Positions 15,822-24,573 of a DNA stretch of 64,000 bases are shown here, in pieces. The stretch comes from Nocardia sp. NBC_01503 (GTDB lineage: Bacteria; Actinomycetota; Actinomycetes; Mycobacteriales; Mycobacteriaceae). The translations under genes were made by a program, and so were the position numbers. The first letter of the stretch is position 1. Every line of letters starts with the position of its first letter. The notes beneath the pieces are model-generated. The model saw only the letters and a program-made list of their open reading frames with translations, had not been told where the DNA came from and ran no database searches. Location of the stretch: contig NZ_CP109596.1 in the NCBI RefSeq assembly GCF_036327755.1, positions 5,394,001-5,458,000 of the forward strand, written 5' to 3'.

Positions 15822-17579
15822 ATGCTCACCGCGCAACTCACCCTCCGAGAAGTAACCAAGCGATACGACGACCGCGTCGTCCTGGACCGCGTCGGCCTCT
15901 CCATCCGACCGGGTGACAAGGTTGGTGTGGTCGGCGACAACGGCTCCGGCAAATCCACGCTGCTGCGCCTGATCGCCGGTCGGGAACTACCCGACAATGG
16001 CGAGGTCGTCGTCCAATCACCAGGCGGTACCGGCTATTTGGCGCAGAGTCTGGACCTGCCGCCGACCGCGACGGTCGCCGCCGCGATCGACCTGGCACTC
16101 ACCGACCTCCGCGAACTCGAAACCCGCATGCGGGAAGCCGAATCGGCGCTCATCGCACCCGGCTCGCTCGGCAAGCGCCTGGCCGTCTACGACGACCTGG
16201 TACGGCGTTTCGAGGCGCGCGGCGGATATGCAGCCGAGCATCGCGTGGAAGCCGCACTGCACGGTCTCGGCCTGCCGGGATTGGACCGAAATCGCCTGTT
16301 GGGCACGCTATCCGGTGGCGAGAGGCGCCGCCTGGCCTTGGCTGGAACCCTCGCCTCCGCGCCGGAACTGCTGCTGCTGGACGAGCCCACCAATGACCTC
16401 GACGACGCGGCCGTGCAGTGGCTCGAACGCCAACTCCGAGCCCATCGCGGCACCGTGGTGGCGGTGACCCACGACCGTGTCTTCCTCGAACGGATCACTT
16501 CGGTGGTGCTGGAGGTGGACGCGGGTCAGGTTTCTCGGTACGGCAACGGCTACGCGGGCTACCTCACCGCCAAAGCCGCTGCGCGCCAACGCCAACAGCA
16601 GGAACACGACACCTGGCGAGCCGAACTGGCGCGCGGTGAACGCCTGGCCGAGTCCAATGTGGCCCGCCTGGACGCCATCCCGCGAAAACTGCCCCTGGCG
16701 GTCTTCGCGGCAGGCCCGTTCCGCCCCCGCAGCCGCGGCCACGGAGCCCAATCCCGCATCCGCAACGCCAAAGAAAGGGTGGCGAGACTGACCGCGAATC
16801 CCGTTGCCGCACCACCGGACCCACTCCGCTTCACCGCTTCCCCGCGGACTTCCTCTCGTACCCCCTCTCGTCATCCCGGCGTGCTTTTGGCCGGGATGCA
16901 CCCCGCTCAGCGAGATCCCGGCCAAGAACATGCCGGGATGACGGAGGTGGGAGCTGCCGGAATGGCGGAGGTGGATCATGCCGAGCCTGCGGGCGGCGTA
17001 GTCGCGGAGCTTGCTGAAGTTGTTGTGGCCAACCGCCTCCAGCTGGATCACCTGCGCATCAAGGCGGGCGAACGACTACTCGTGACCGGTCCGAACGGGG
17101 TCGGCAAAACCACCCTGCTGCGCGTATTGGCGGGGGAGTTGACCACGGACACCGGCCAGGTGTCCGTCCGAGGCCGCGTCGGTCACCTACGCCAGGACGA
17201 ATCCTCCTGGGCGGCAGGCGAAACCGTCCTGGAAGCTTTCGCCCGCGGCCGCATCGGCTATCCGGACGAGCATGCCGACGAGCTCCTGTCCCTCGGCCTG
17301 TTCCGTCCCGCCGATCTGGCCCTGCGCGTCGGTGAGCTGTCCTTCGGCCAGCGCCGCCGTATCGAATTGGCAAGGCTGGTCAGCGATCCCGCTGATCTGC
17401 TCCTGCTGGACGAGCCGACCAATCACCTGTCCCCGGCCCTGGTCGAGGACCTGGAACAGGCGCTGACCGGCTTCCCGGGTGCGGTGGTCCTGGTCACCCA
17501 TGACCGCCGTATGCGTGACCGCTTCCACGGCCGCGGGCTGGAAATGCTCCCGGATCAGAACGCGTACTGCATGACGTAA
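15822..17579 (+). CDS. ABC-F family ATPase (probable ribosomal protection type)
   Basis: 585 residues with two ABC domains and no membrane segments. Domain 1 has VGDNGSGKSTLLR, LSGGERRRLALAG and LLLLDEPTNDLDD; domain 2 has TGPNGVGKTTLLRVLAG, LSFGQRRRIELARL and LLLLDEPTNHLS. The second half is like actinobacterial TlrC/LmrC-type ABC-F proteins, which dislodge macrolides, lincosamides or similar drugs from the ribosome. The interdomain region (roughly residues 330-405) is unusual: a 75-bp palindromic repeat (16869-16943) is inserted in frame, with Gly/Glu-rich flanking repeats. ATG 15822 has GGGGA upstream. A leader with a short ORF and hairpin suggests drug-induced attenuation. Its 3' end overlaps the convergent GNAT gene by 25 bp. 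Confidence 0.87.
   Translation: MLTAQLTLREVTKRYDDRVVLDRVGLSIRPGDKVGVVGDNGSGKSTLLRLIAGRELPDNGEVVVQSPGGTGYLAQSLDLPPTATVAAAIDLALTDLRELETRMREAESALIAPGSLGKRLAVYDDLVRRFEARGGYAAEHRVEAALHGLGLPGLDRNRLLGTLSGGERRRLALAGTLASAPELLLLDEPTNDLDDAAVQWLERQLRAHRGTVVAVTHDRVFLERITSVVLEVDAGQVSRYGNGYAGYLTAKAAARQRQQQEHDTWRAELARGERLAESNVARLDAIPRKLPLAVFAAGPFRPRSRGHGAQSRIRNAKERVARLTANPVAAPPDPLRFTASPRTSSRTPSRHPGVLLAGMHPAQRDPGQEHAGMTEVGAAGMAEVDHAEPAGGVVAELAEVVVANRLQLDHLRIKAGERLLVTGPNGVGKTTLLRVLAGELTTDTGQVSVRGRVGHLRQDESSWAAGETVLEAFARGRIGYPDEHADELLSLGLFRPADLALRVGELSFGQRRRIELARLVSDPADLLLLDEPTNHLSPALVEDLEQALTGFPGAVVLVTHDRRMRDRFHGRGLEMLPDQNAYCMT
16869..16943. repeat. Palindromic element copy 2, inserted in frame in the ABC-F gene
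   Basis: 75 bp starting CGTCATCCCGGCGTGCTTTT and ending CATGCCGGGATGACG, with imperfect ~31-bp inverted ends matching the intergenic element at 6938-7030. The length is exactly 25 codons and the frame stays open, adding a segment that includes HPGVLLAGMHPAQRDPGQEH to the protein. GGAGGTGG-type short repeats follow it. Confidence 0.85.
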
Positions 17580-18094
17580 TCGCTGTGCACCTGCGTCCCG
17601 ACCAGAAAGGTTTTGGTTCCCGCGATGGCGAATCCGTGTTTGCTGTAGAACCGCTGCGCCCGCACGTTCTCCTGATTCACGCCCAACCACACCGCCGCGC
17701 TACCGTCGGCCTTGGCGGTCTCGAGCACCGTGGCCATGAGTCCCCCGGACACCCCGTTCCCGTGGTGTCCGGGCAGCACGTACATCTTGCTGAGCTCGGT
17801 CACGGGGCGCAGCGTAATCACAGCTGCCACATCGGGATTGGCGGGTTCGGCGGTGTGCAGCAGGCTGTAGCCGATGATCCGCTCATCCGAGACGGCCTTC
17901 AGGACGATCCGGTCGGAATCGGCGAGATACTCATCGAACCGCTCCGGCGAGAGCCACTCGGCGATGAACGCCGCGATATCCTCGGGCGTGGACCCCGGCG
18001 GGCAGGCCAGCGGAAACGTCACCGCGGCCACCTCGCTCAATGCCGCCGCATCGCCGTGACCGGCCCGATCAATGGTCACCAGGGAGTTGCTCAC
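17555..18094 (-). CDS. GNAT family N-acetyltransferase
   Basis: 179 residues. The acetyl-CoA-binding region is LSKMYVLPGHHGNGVSGGLM (R/Q-x-x-G-x-G/A variant) followed by WLGVNQENVRAQRFYSKHGF, the classical motif B. The end VGTQVHSDYVMQY is typical of this family. The GTG start at 18094 overlaps the stop of the MFS gene (GTGA), so the two are coupled. The substrate is not predictable; pairing with an exporter next to an ABC-F gene would fit detoxification by acetylation. Confidence 0.85.
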   Translation of the reverse strand: MSNSLVTIDRAGHGDAAALSEVAAVTFPLACPPGSTPEDIAAFIAEWLSPERFDEYLADSDRIVLKAVSDERIIGYSLLHTAEPANPDVAAVITLRPVTELSKMYVLPGHHGNGVSGGLMATVLETAKADGSAAVWLGVNQENVRAQRFYSKHGFAIAGTKTFLVGTQVHSDYVMQYAF

Positions 18095-19308
18095 TCGTCC
18101 AGTGAAGCATGCTCCGTCACCGTCCGCGCGGGCGCTCCGGTCCCGCCGGTACGCGTGTGGAAGACCTGCGCGAACCCGATCAGAATCAGCGCGAACAACA
18201 GCGGCACCGCGAATCCGGCCCGCAGATTCGCCCCGGCCGAGATGGCTCCGACGACCACACCACCCACCAGCGTCCCCGCGTAGTTGAACAGGTTGAGCCG
18301 GGCGATCAGCGCGTCGAGCCCGCGCCCGCTGGTGAGCTGTCCGGTCTCGCTGAAGCACAGCGGCGCGATGAGCGGCAATCCGATTCCGGCGATGAGGAAT
18401 CCGATGATCGCGACGGCGGGCGCGGGTGCGGCGACCACCACGGCCAGGCCGATCGAGCCGACCACCGACGCGCCGCGCACCACCATGCGCGGCCCGTACT
18501 TGCGCACCCACATATCGCCGGTGAGTCGACCCAGCAGCGATGCGCCCTGGTACGCCGCCAACGCCAGCGCGGCCGTCGACGACGAGGACAGCAGCACATC
18601 GGTCAGATACAGCGCCGACCAGTTCCCGACGGCGAAGTCGATGGCGAAGGCCAGTGCCAGCACCACGCCGAAGATCAGGAAGATCCGAGTCGGCACCGAG
18701 GTCGTCGGCTCATGTTCGGCGGGCCCGGCCTCGGCCGCATCGGTGCCGAGCAGCCGCGGTCCGGCGGCCACCGCACCGGCGAGCACCACCGCCGAGGCGG
18801 TCAGAATGGTCACCCACAGCGGCACATCCAGGGCCTCGAACGCCGAGACGAACAGCGCCCCGATAATCGATCCGCCACTCCATGCCGCATAGAACGAGGA
18901 AAGTACGAACCGCCCGTAGCCATGCTGAATGAATACCGCCTGCATATTCGTGCCCGCGTCCACGATGCCCACCGCCACGCCGTACACGCCGAGCGCGATG
19001 AACAGCACGATCTTGTTCGGCGAGAACGCGACCCCGACACCGGAGGCGGCGATGAGCAGCAGTCCGATCCGCAGCGCCGTGCGGCTCGACGAGTGCAGCG
19101 CGATCTTCTCCGCGGTGATGCTGCCCCCGCCCGCGAGCACGGAGATCATGGCCACAGAGGCGACGATGAGCGTATCGGTGAGTCCGAACTTGTCGCGCTG
19201 CTGCGGCAGCTCGGTCAATACGACGGCCAGGAAGAACCCCTGGAGGGCGAACGCCACCGAATTCGCGGCGCGCGCCGCACGGAGCAGCGGGTTCGTGGTC
19301 TCGAGCAT
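18091..19308 (-). CDS. MFS transporter
   Basis: 405 residues with about twelve hydrophobic segments. VGIVDAGTNMQAVFIQHGYGR, SFYAAWSGGSIIGALFVSA and RLNLFNYAGTLVGG recur in modified form in the MFS protein at 207-1400, marking them as paralogues. It is followed by a GNAT gene with a four-base overlap. No drug-specific motif was recognised; substrate unknown. Confidence 0.87.
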   Translation of the reverse strand: MLETTNPLLRAARAANSVAFALQGFFLAVVLTELPQQRDKFGLTDTLIVASVAMISVLAGGGSITAEKIALHSSSRTALRIGLLLIAASGVGVAFSPNKIVLFIALGVYGVAVGIVDAGTNMQAVFIQHGYGRFVLSSFYAAWSGGSIIGALFVSAFEALDVPLWVTILTASAVVLAGAVAAGPRLLGTDAAEAGPAEHEPTTSVPTRIFLIFGVVLALAFAIDFAVGNWSALYLTDVLLSSSSTAALALAAYQGASLLGRLTGDMWVRKYGPRMVVRGASVVGSIGLAVVVAAPAPAVAIIGFLIAGIGLPLIAPLCFSETGQLTSGRGLDALIARLNLFNYAGTLVGGVVVGAISAGANLRAGFAVPLLFALILIGFAQVFHTRTGGTGAPARTVTEHASLDE

Positions 19309-19527
19309 CCCGAAAGAGTAGCGGCGGCAATCGACTCCGGCATCCCGGGCACCGATAACAATCCGCTCGGCCGTTCATCACGCCGCGCTCGCGGTTGCGT
19401 AACGAATCTTGCCGCTTTCCTGTCTGGTTGGCCCTGGGCTGCGGCACTCTGGAGAGTACGGCGTGAGCCGGTGGTTTCCGGGTACATCGGAAGCGGCTCA
19501 TGAAGAAGTGGCTGGGGCGGTGATCGT

Positions 19528-20478
19528 GTGAGCACGAGGCGAGTGGAAGTTCCGCGCGGGCAATCGGTGGCCCTCGTCGATCCGGAACCGAATCAGGTAT
19601 CGGCGGTGCCGGATTCGCGCGGGCATCGGCCGGGTGAGCGGTGCCGGGAGCCGGGGTGCGTGAACTGTCACTGGGATGCCCAGCGACTCAAGTTCTGGCT
19701 ACGCGCGCGGCTGCTGGCGGCCGGCGCCGATGAGGTGCAGGTGGATGTCGGGGTCGGCGATCTGATCCCGGACCTGTTGTGGCGCAAGGGCGATCGGGTC
19801 TGTGTCATCCAGGTGCACAGTGCGGCACCGGAGTTGGGTCGGGCTCGTCAGATGACGGCGGCGTTGCAGGCCGATGGCTGTGGTGAGGTGCTGTGGATCA
19901 CCCCGCCCGGCTTCTGGACGGCGCAATTGCCCGCCCTGGGCATAGATGATTTCGCGCCGGCGGCGTGTGACTACCGGGTGCTGGGCGGTATGCTCGCCGC
20001 TGGCCCGGGTGGCGTGGTTTCACCCAGTCAATCCGCCTGTGAGCTGCGGGAATTAATCACAGGATGGGTCGCGGAGGAGCTCGCGTACGGCTTCCGCGAC
20101 GAGCACACGGGAGGCTGGGCCACGGTGACCGATTGGGAACGTCACACTCGGACACAGGCGGCTGTCATCGCTCGGCAGCGCCAGGAACTCATGAATCAGC
20201 GCACCGCGCTTGCCTTGGCGCGCAAGGCGACTCGCGATAAGACCAAGCAGATGTTGCGCCTGACCCATCGCCTGGAGCGCGCCGAGGCCGCTGCCCAGGA
20301 CCAGGCCGACGATCTGGCCCAGGCCCGTCGTCGCATAGCCGATCACAGCCGGGTGGACGCCACCCTGCGCATTACGGTCGCCGGTCAGAAGGCGGCGATC
20401 ATGCACTGGCAGTTGATCTCCTGGTTCGCCCTGCTGATCATCGTCACCTTCATCGCGGCGGGCATTCTGATCCGCTGA
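19528..20478 (+). CDS. Tail-anchored protein with CoiA-like nuclease-fold domain
   Basis: 316 residues. After a basic start, CREPGCVNCHWDAQRLKFWLRARLL and VGDLIPDLLWRKGDRVCVIQVH resemble the competence CoiA/restriction-endonuclease fold: H...K helix, then PD and a (I/E)xQ-like strand, with Gln-Val-His in the place of the usual Glu-x-Gln/Lys. WITPPGFWTAQLP continues the fold. Residues about 200-275 form a charged coiled coil (QELMNQRTALALARKATRDK onwards), and the last ~20 residues (ISWFALLIIVTFIAAGILIR) form one C-terminal membrane helix. The nuclease-like part would therefore face the cytoplasm. The GTG start at 19528 is the best fit but has no strong ribosome site. Stands alone; function unknown. 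Confidence 0.65.
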   Translation: MSTRRVEVPRGQSVALVDPEPNQVSAVPDSRGHRPGERCREPGCVNCHWDAQRLKFWLRARLLAAGADEVQVDVGVGDLIPDLLWRKGDRVCVIQVHSAAPELGRARQMTAALQADGCGEVLWITPPGFWTAQLPALGIDDFAPAACDYRVLGGMLAAGPGGVVSPSQSACELRELITGWVAEELAYGFRDEHTGGWATVTDWERHTRTQAAVIARQRQELMNQRTALALARKATRDKTKQMLRLTHRLERAEAAAQDQADDLAQARRRIADHSRVDATLRITVAGQKAAIMHWQLISWFALLIIVTFIAAGILIR

Positions 20479-20481
20479 CCG

Positions 20482-20865
20482 TCAGTCCGTATCCAGCACA
20501 CTCGCCGGAACGCCGTAGGGCAGGAACCGCACCCGACGGCGTTCATCGGTGTTGTCCCGGTGCGCGCGTAGCGCTTCCAGCTCATTGGGGAACACCTGGT
20601 CGACGCGGGCGGTCCCGTCGTCATCGATGGTGTAGATCGCCCACACCCCGCTCCCGGTCTCCCCGGTGGTCGGCTCCTCGGTCTTGGTGGCCCGCGTAGG
20701 TCCGCCCTGCGCCAGCGGCCCGAGCAGTGAGACCAGCGAATTCAAGGTGGTGCGATCGAGATACTCCCCGGCTTTCCCGATCAGATCCCGGAATTCGATC
20801 CCGGCGTCCCGCAGGGCGCGTTCGAAGTCTTCCGGATCGATCCCGAAGGGCCCATTGGTTGCCAT
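20482..20865 (-). CDS. Conserved hypothetical protein
   Basis: 127 residues, soluble and acidic. It begins MATNGPFGIDPEDFERALRD and has a helical N-terminal half and a C-terminal part GVWAIYTIDDDGTARVDQVF...RRRVRFLPYGVPASVLDTD that looks like a small beta-rich domain. I do not recognise the family. ATG 20865 follows CAGGAGC. It is convergent with the CoiA-like gene (3 bp between stops). Confidence 0.65.
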   Translation of the reverse strand: MATNGPFGIDPEDFERALRDAGIEFRDLIGKAGEYLDRTTLNSLVSLLGPLAQGGPTRATKTEEPTTGETGSGVWAIYTIDDDGTARVDQVFPNELEALRAHRDNTDERRRVRFLPYGVPASVLDTD

Positions 20866-21064
20866 AGCCAGTGCTCCTGGTGACGAGTGTCGGTACTCCC
20901 GCCCCCAGTCTCCTCGCGCGATCCCGCCCGCGCCACGTGCGTTCCGGAATTGCCGCGCCCGCCCTTACCGCGGCGTCGGAGGTGTGATCCTCGGAGTTGT
21001 TCCACCGCCGCGGCCGGATTGGGTTCAGCCCCGCGCCCGGCCCGGCGGTGGATACGGCTGCGGG

Positions 21065-22663
21065 CTAGGACTTCTCGATGTTCTCGAAGTCGAAGAGTCC
21101 GGCCCAGGTGACCTTGGCCTTGACCTTGTCCGAGCGGGCCGCGGCGGCGCTGTACTCGAGTACGGGGACGTCGGCCATATCGGCCAGCAGCAGGGTTTGG
21201 GCCTGGGCCAGGAACCCGTACGCCTGATCGGGCGTGGGGGAGGCCAGGGCCGCGTTGAGTAGTCGGTCGAATTCCGGGTTGGCGTAGTCGATGTCGTTGG
21301 TCTCCGACCCGCCCAGATACTGCGAGGTCAGGAATTCGAACATGGACGGGTAGTCGCCCTGCCAGGCGTAGCGGAACGCCTTGTTGATGGTGCGATGGGT
21401 GATTTCGTCGCGCACGTTCTTGAAGGTCGGGTACGGGAAGCCCCCGGCCTCGATACCGAGGGTGTTCTTCACGCTGTTGGCAATGGCCTCAATGACGGCC
21501 TGATGATCCCCGTCGGCGTTGTAGGCGATCTGCAGACCGCCCGACCACGGCGAGATGGCATCGGCCTGCGCCCACATCTTCTTGGCCTCATCCGGGTTGT
21601 ACTTCAGCCACTGCACACCGGGCAGGTCACCGCGGAACCCGGGCAGGGTGGAGGCGGTGAAGTCGAGGGCGGGTAGGCGCGCGCCGTGGAAGATATTGGC
21701 GCAGATCTGATCCCGGTTGATCGCCATGGAGATCGCCTTGCGCCGCAGCACGCCCTCCGCGCCGCCGAAGTGCGCCAGATTCGGCTGGAAGCCGATGTGC
21801 AGGTTCTGCGCGGTGGGGTGGTCGATGGCGCGGTCGCCGAGATCCTTCTTATAGGTTTCCAGCGCACTGGTGGGGACGGTGTCGAGCGCGTCGAGGTTCC
21901 CGGCGAGCAGATCGGCGTAGGCGGTGTCGAAGGACTGGTACATCATGAACTTCAGCCCTTTGTTCTTCGCGGGCCGTCCGCCGTGATAGCCCGCGTTCGG
22001 CTTCACCTTGATCTCGACATTGTGGTCCCAGCTGGTCAGCTCGTACGGGCCGTTGCCGACGGGATGTTCACCGAACGCCTTCATATCCTTGTAGGCCACC
22101 TCGGGCAGCGGATAGAACGGCGAGAAGCCCAGTGACAGTTCGAAATCCATCGAGGGCTGGGTGAGATCGACCGTGAACGTGTGCGTATCGACCACCTTCA
22201 GCCCCGAGAGGGTCTGCGCCTTGGGTGGATCGGCGGTCACATCGGCGTAGCCGACAATGGGCGAGAACACCCAGCTGCTCAACTGGGCATTGGTGCCCAG
22301 CGCTCCGTAGTTCCAGGCGTCGACGAACGATTTCGCCGTGACCGGCGTCCCGTCGGTGAAGGTCCAATCCGGTTTCAGGGTGATCGTGTAGTGCTGCCGG
22401 TCGGGTGAGTCGATCGACTGCGCGACCTCATTGAAGGATTTGCCGTCCACGTCGTAGTACTTGAGCCCCGCGAACAACCGGTCGACCACGCGCCCGCCCT
22501 GGTTCTCGTTGGTATTGGACGGCACCAGGGGATTCTGTGGCTCACCGGCATTGACGATGACGTATCCGTCATCGCCGCCGCTACTCGACGAACACCCCGT
22601 CAATGCGGGACTGGCGACCAGTGCGGCCGCGAAACACAATGCGGCGATCGACATTCGCTTCAA
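21065..22663 (-). CDS. Peptide-type ABC transporter substrate-binding lipoprotein
   Basis: 532 residues from TTG 22663. The start is chosen because MKRMSIAALCFAAALVASPA with lipobox LTGC (Cys about 24) needs the KR n-region, and GGGGAAG lies just upstream; ATG 22654 would lose it. The SBP_bac_5 (OppA/DppA) fold is shown by VVDRLFAGLKYYD, LKPDWTFTDGTPVTAKSFVDAWN, NGPYELTSWD, LRRKAISMAINRDQI and the C-terminal DMADVPVLEYSA. It would deliver oligopeptides or similar solutes to a permease encoded elsewhere; no permease or ATPase gene adjoins it. Confidence 0.9.
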   Translation of the reverse strand: MKRMSIAALCFAAALVASPALTGCSSSSGGDDGYVIVNAGEPQNPLVPSNTNENQGGRVVDRLFAGLKYYDVDGKSFNEVAQSIDSPDRQHYTITLKPDWTFTDGTPVTAKSFVDAWNYGALGTNAQLSSWVFSPIVGYADVTADPPKAQTLSGLKVVDTHTFTVDLTQPSMDFELSLGFSPFYPLPEVAYKDMKAFGEHPVGNGPYELTSWDHNVEIKVKPNAGYHGGRPAKNKGLKFMMYQSFDTAYADLLAGNLDALDTVPTSALETYKKDLGDRAIDHPTAQNLHIGFQPNLAHFGGAEGVLRRKAISMAINRDQICANIFHGARLPALDFTASTLPGFRGDLPGVQWLKYNPDEAKKMWAQADAISPWSGGLQIAYNADGDHQAVIEAIANSVKNTLGIEAGGFPYPTFKNVRDEITHRTINKAFRYAWQGDYPSMFEFLTSQYLGGSETNDIDYANPEFDRLLNAALASPTPDQAYGFLAQAQTLLLADMADVPVLEYSAAAARSDKVKAKVTWAGLFDFENIEKS

Positions 22664-22832
22664 GATTCTTCCCCTATCCAGCGTGTCCGGCACGGCCGCG
22701 GCGAAGCCCGAAGCACCCCGCCCGGCTGCGGCTATCGTGGGAGGGTATCGATCTTGTACGGCGCAACCACAGGTTTGGATCGTATTTGTTTCAGCATATT
22801 TGCGTCCCGGCAATACGAAATCCGGTTGCGGA

Positions 22833-24056
22833 TCAACCGTGTGAGAGCCGGAATGGTCCACGGTCCCAGCGCCATTGGTGCCGCAGCACCATGGCGGCGA
22901 GGTCCAGGAGTGCTATCCCGGTGTCGTCGCGGTAGCGGCGTAGCTCGGTCCAATCCAGCGGCCCGGCGGCGAGGCGATTGCGCAGCAGGTTCTCGTGGCG
23001 GGCATTCACCTTGCGCGCCATGAGATCCGCGACCCCTTCGTCCGCGCCGGTCCAGACCAGCCAGCCCCAGCCGTGTGCGTGCGCGTAGGCGCGGCCCGCG
23101 GTGGATTTGACCCGGTTCACATGGAATGCGGTGTGGGCCAGCGGGATTACGTCGATCAACACCACTCGACCGTCGGCGAATTGGGCGACTGCGGTCGGGT
23201 AGTGCGCGCGTTCGCTGCCGTCGATGTCGTAGCCGATCTCCGCGGGATACTCCTGAAAGCTCTCGACGCGTTCACTGCCGTCGAGTTGACGCAGCAGCCG
23301 CGCCTGCAATCCGGTATCGAAAGTCGTTTCACGAGAGAGTTTCTCGGAGTACATCGACCCGCGCCCGTCATCGGCGATATCCAAGGTTCGAGCCGGTGCG
23401 CCGGGCAGCTCGTCGGGCGACCCGTCCGCCCACTCCACGCGATGCAGCCAGGGGTTCCAGATGCCCGCCGGGACCTGTTCCAGATGCTCCGGCGGCATGA
23501 GATGCCACCGCCCCTTCTGCTGCCATCCCGCGATGCGCTGGAATACGAAGCCCGCCAGGCGTTTCGACTCTTGCAGATCGTGCCCGGCCAATCGCAGCTT
23601 CAGATACGCGCGGTCCTGCGCGACGATATCGCTGTCGGTGGCATAGGTTTCGCCGAGCAGCGTGCGCACCAGGCGCTCATCGCTCCAGCCGAGGGGGTAG
23701 CGGGTGGCGAAGACGCTCAGATCATGTTCGCCGCCGAGTTGTGCGGCACGCACCATATTGCCGACGGCACGGGTGTAGAGCTGGCGCGCACGATCGCGGG
23801 AGACGCCGAAGCGCGCGCCGAGCAGGGTGAGGGTTTCGGGTGGTTCGCCGTCCAAACCGAGACGGCAGGTGATGAGCGCGCCCTCGCGTGGGCGTTCGAC
23901 CGCTTGTTCGCCGACCATGGCGGCCAGCACCTCGTCGATCTCCTCCAGGCCGAAGTCATCGCCGTTGGAGGTTTTCGCCGCACGCTCAGTACTCGTCACA
24001 GTGGCCCCTGCCGTTTCGCCAGTCTGTTCGACGAGCTTAGCGGCGGGGGCCGACAT
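22833..24056 (-). CDS. Sigma-region-4-like HTH fused to a TnsA/PD-(D/E)xK-like domain
   Basis: 407 residues. Residues about 45-110 (REGALITCRLGLDGEPPETL, ARFGVSRDRARQLYTRAVG) match sigma-70 region 4, the part that reads the -35 element; no region 2 is present, so it is not a sigma factor. A middle part follows (LPGAPARTLDIADDGRGSMYSEKLSRET). Residues about 270-345 (RVESFQEYPAEIGYDIDG, HYPTAVAQFADGRVVLIDVI, WGWLVWTG) look like the TnsA-type endonuclease fold, but the PD is PT and the E-x-K is D-x-I, suggesting an inactive or altered site. Function unknown. It sits beside a VirB2-like gene and tRNA-Gly. Confidence 0.65.
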   Translation of the reverse strand: MSAPAAKLVEQTGETAGATVTSTERAAKTSNGDDFGLEEIDEVLAAMVGEQAVERPREGALITCRLGLDGEPPETLTLLGARFGVSRDRARQLYTRAVGNMVRAAQLGGEHDLSVFATRYPLGWSDERLVRTLLGETYATDSDIVAQDRAYLKLRLAGHDLQESKRLAGFVFQRIAGWQQKGRWHLMPPEHLEQVPAGIWNPWLHRVEWADGSPDELPGAPARTLDIADDGRGSMYSEKLSRETTFDTGLQARLLRQLDGSERVESFQEYPAEIGYDIDGSERAHYPTAVAQFADGRVVLIDVIPLAHTAFHVNRVKSTAGRAYAHAHGWGWLVWTGADEGVADLMARKVNARHENLLRNRLAAGPLDWTELRRYRDDTGIALLDLAAMVLRHQWRWDRGPFRLSHG

Positions 24057-24079
24057 GTTGCGGGAGGTCGGCTAGCCGA

Positions 24080-24379
24080 TCAGCCGATCGCCGCGTTCAT
24101 GATGGTTCCGGCACTGGTCGCGATAATGCCGCCGATCATCGCGCCCGCCACCATCTTCGGCGAGGCCAGACCGCCACCGGACCACTTCTCCCACGCGAAG
24201 CGACCACCTGCGTAGGTGATGCCCAGCACGCCGGAGAGCAGTACGAACCAGGTGAAGTACCGGACCAGCTTCAGCAGCTTGTCGGCCACCGGCGGTGTCT
24301 CGGGCGTGGGATTGCTGATCTGGGCGAGCACGGAGCTGTCGCTGAGATGAAGCACAGTGTCGTGGAAGGCGCTGAGCAT
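24080..24379 (-). CDS. Small two-helix membrane protein, VirB2/TrbC-pilin-like
   Basis: 99 residues from ATG 24379. After a polar N-terminus come two hydrophobic helices (LVRYFTWFVLLSGVLGITYA and KMVAGAMIGGIIATSAGTIM) separated by a basic loop, with a small Ala/Gly-rich end. This pattern fits conjugation pilins of the VirB2/TrbC type and the small membrane proteins in actinobacterial conjugation loci. No signal peptide is obvious. It lies between the HTH/TnsA-like gene and tRNA-Gly. The resemblance is structural only; a simple membrane protein is the alternative. Confidence 0.55.
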   Translation of the reverse strand: MLSAFHDTVLHLSDSSVLAQISNPTPETPPVADKLLKLVRYFTWFVLLSGVLGITYAGGRFAWEKWSGGGLASPKMVAGAMIGGIIATSAGTIMNAAIG

Positions 24380-24500
24380 GGGGGTCACCCCTATGACGTT
24401 ACCTCGAAAACACCCCGACATGCCCGGGAATGTTTGGCTGGGATCCGCTGCGCGGCAGGAGTTTACGTGGCCGTAAGGGGTATGGACATCGAGTCCGTTG

Positions 24501-24573
24501 AGCGGATGACGAGATTCGAACTCGCGACCCTCACCTTGGCAAGGTGATGCGCTACCAGCTGCGCTACATCCGC
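24501..24573 (-). tRNA. tRNA-Gly (GCC), copy 1
   Basis: The minus strand folds as a 73-nt cloverleaf: acceptor GCGGATG/CATCCGC with discriminator U, D arm GCGC..GCGC, anticodon loop CTTGCCAAG (anticodon GCC), and T arm with GTTCGAATC. CCA is not encoded. It is identical to the copy at 43959-44031. Confidence 0.96.
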
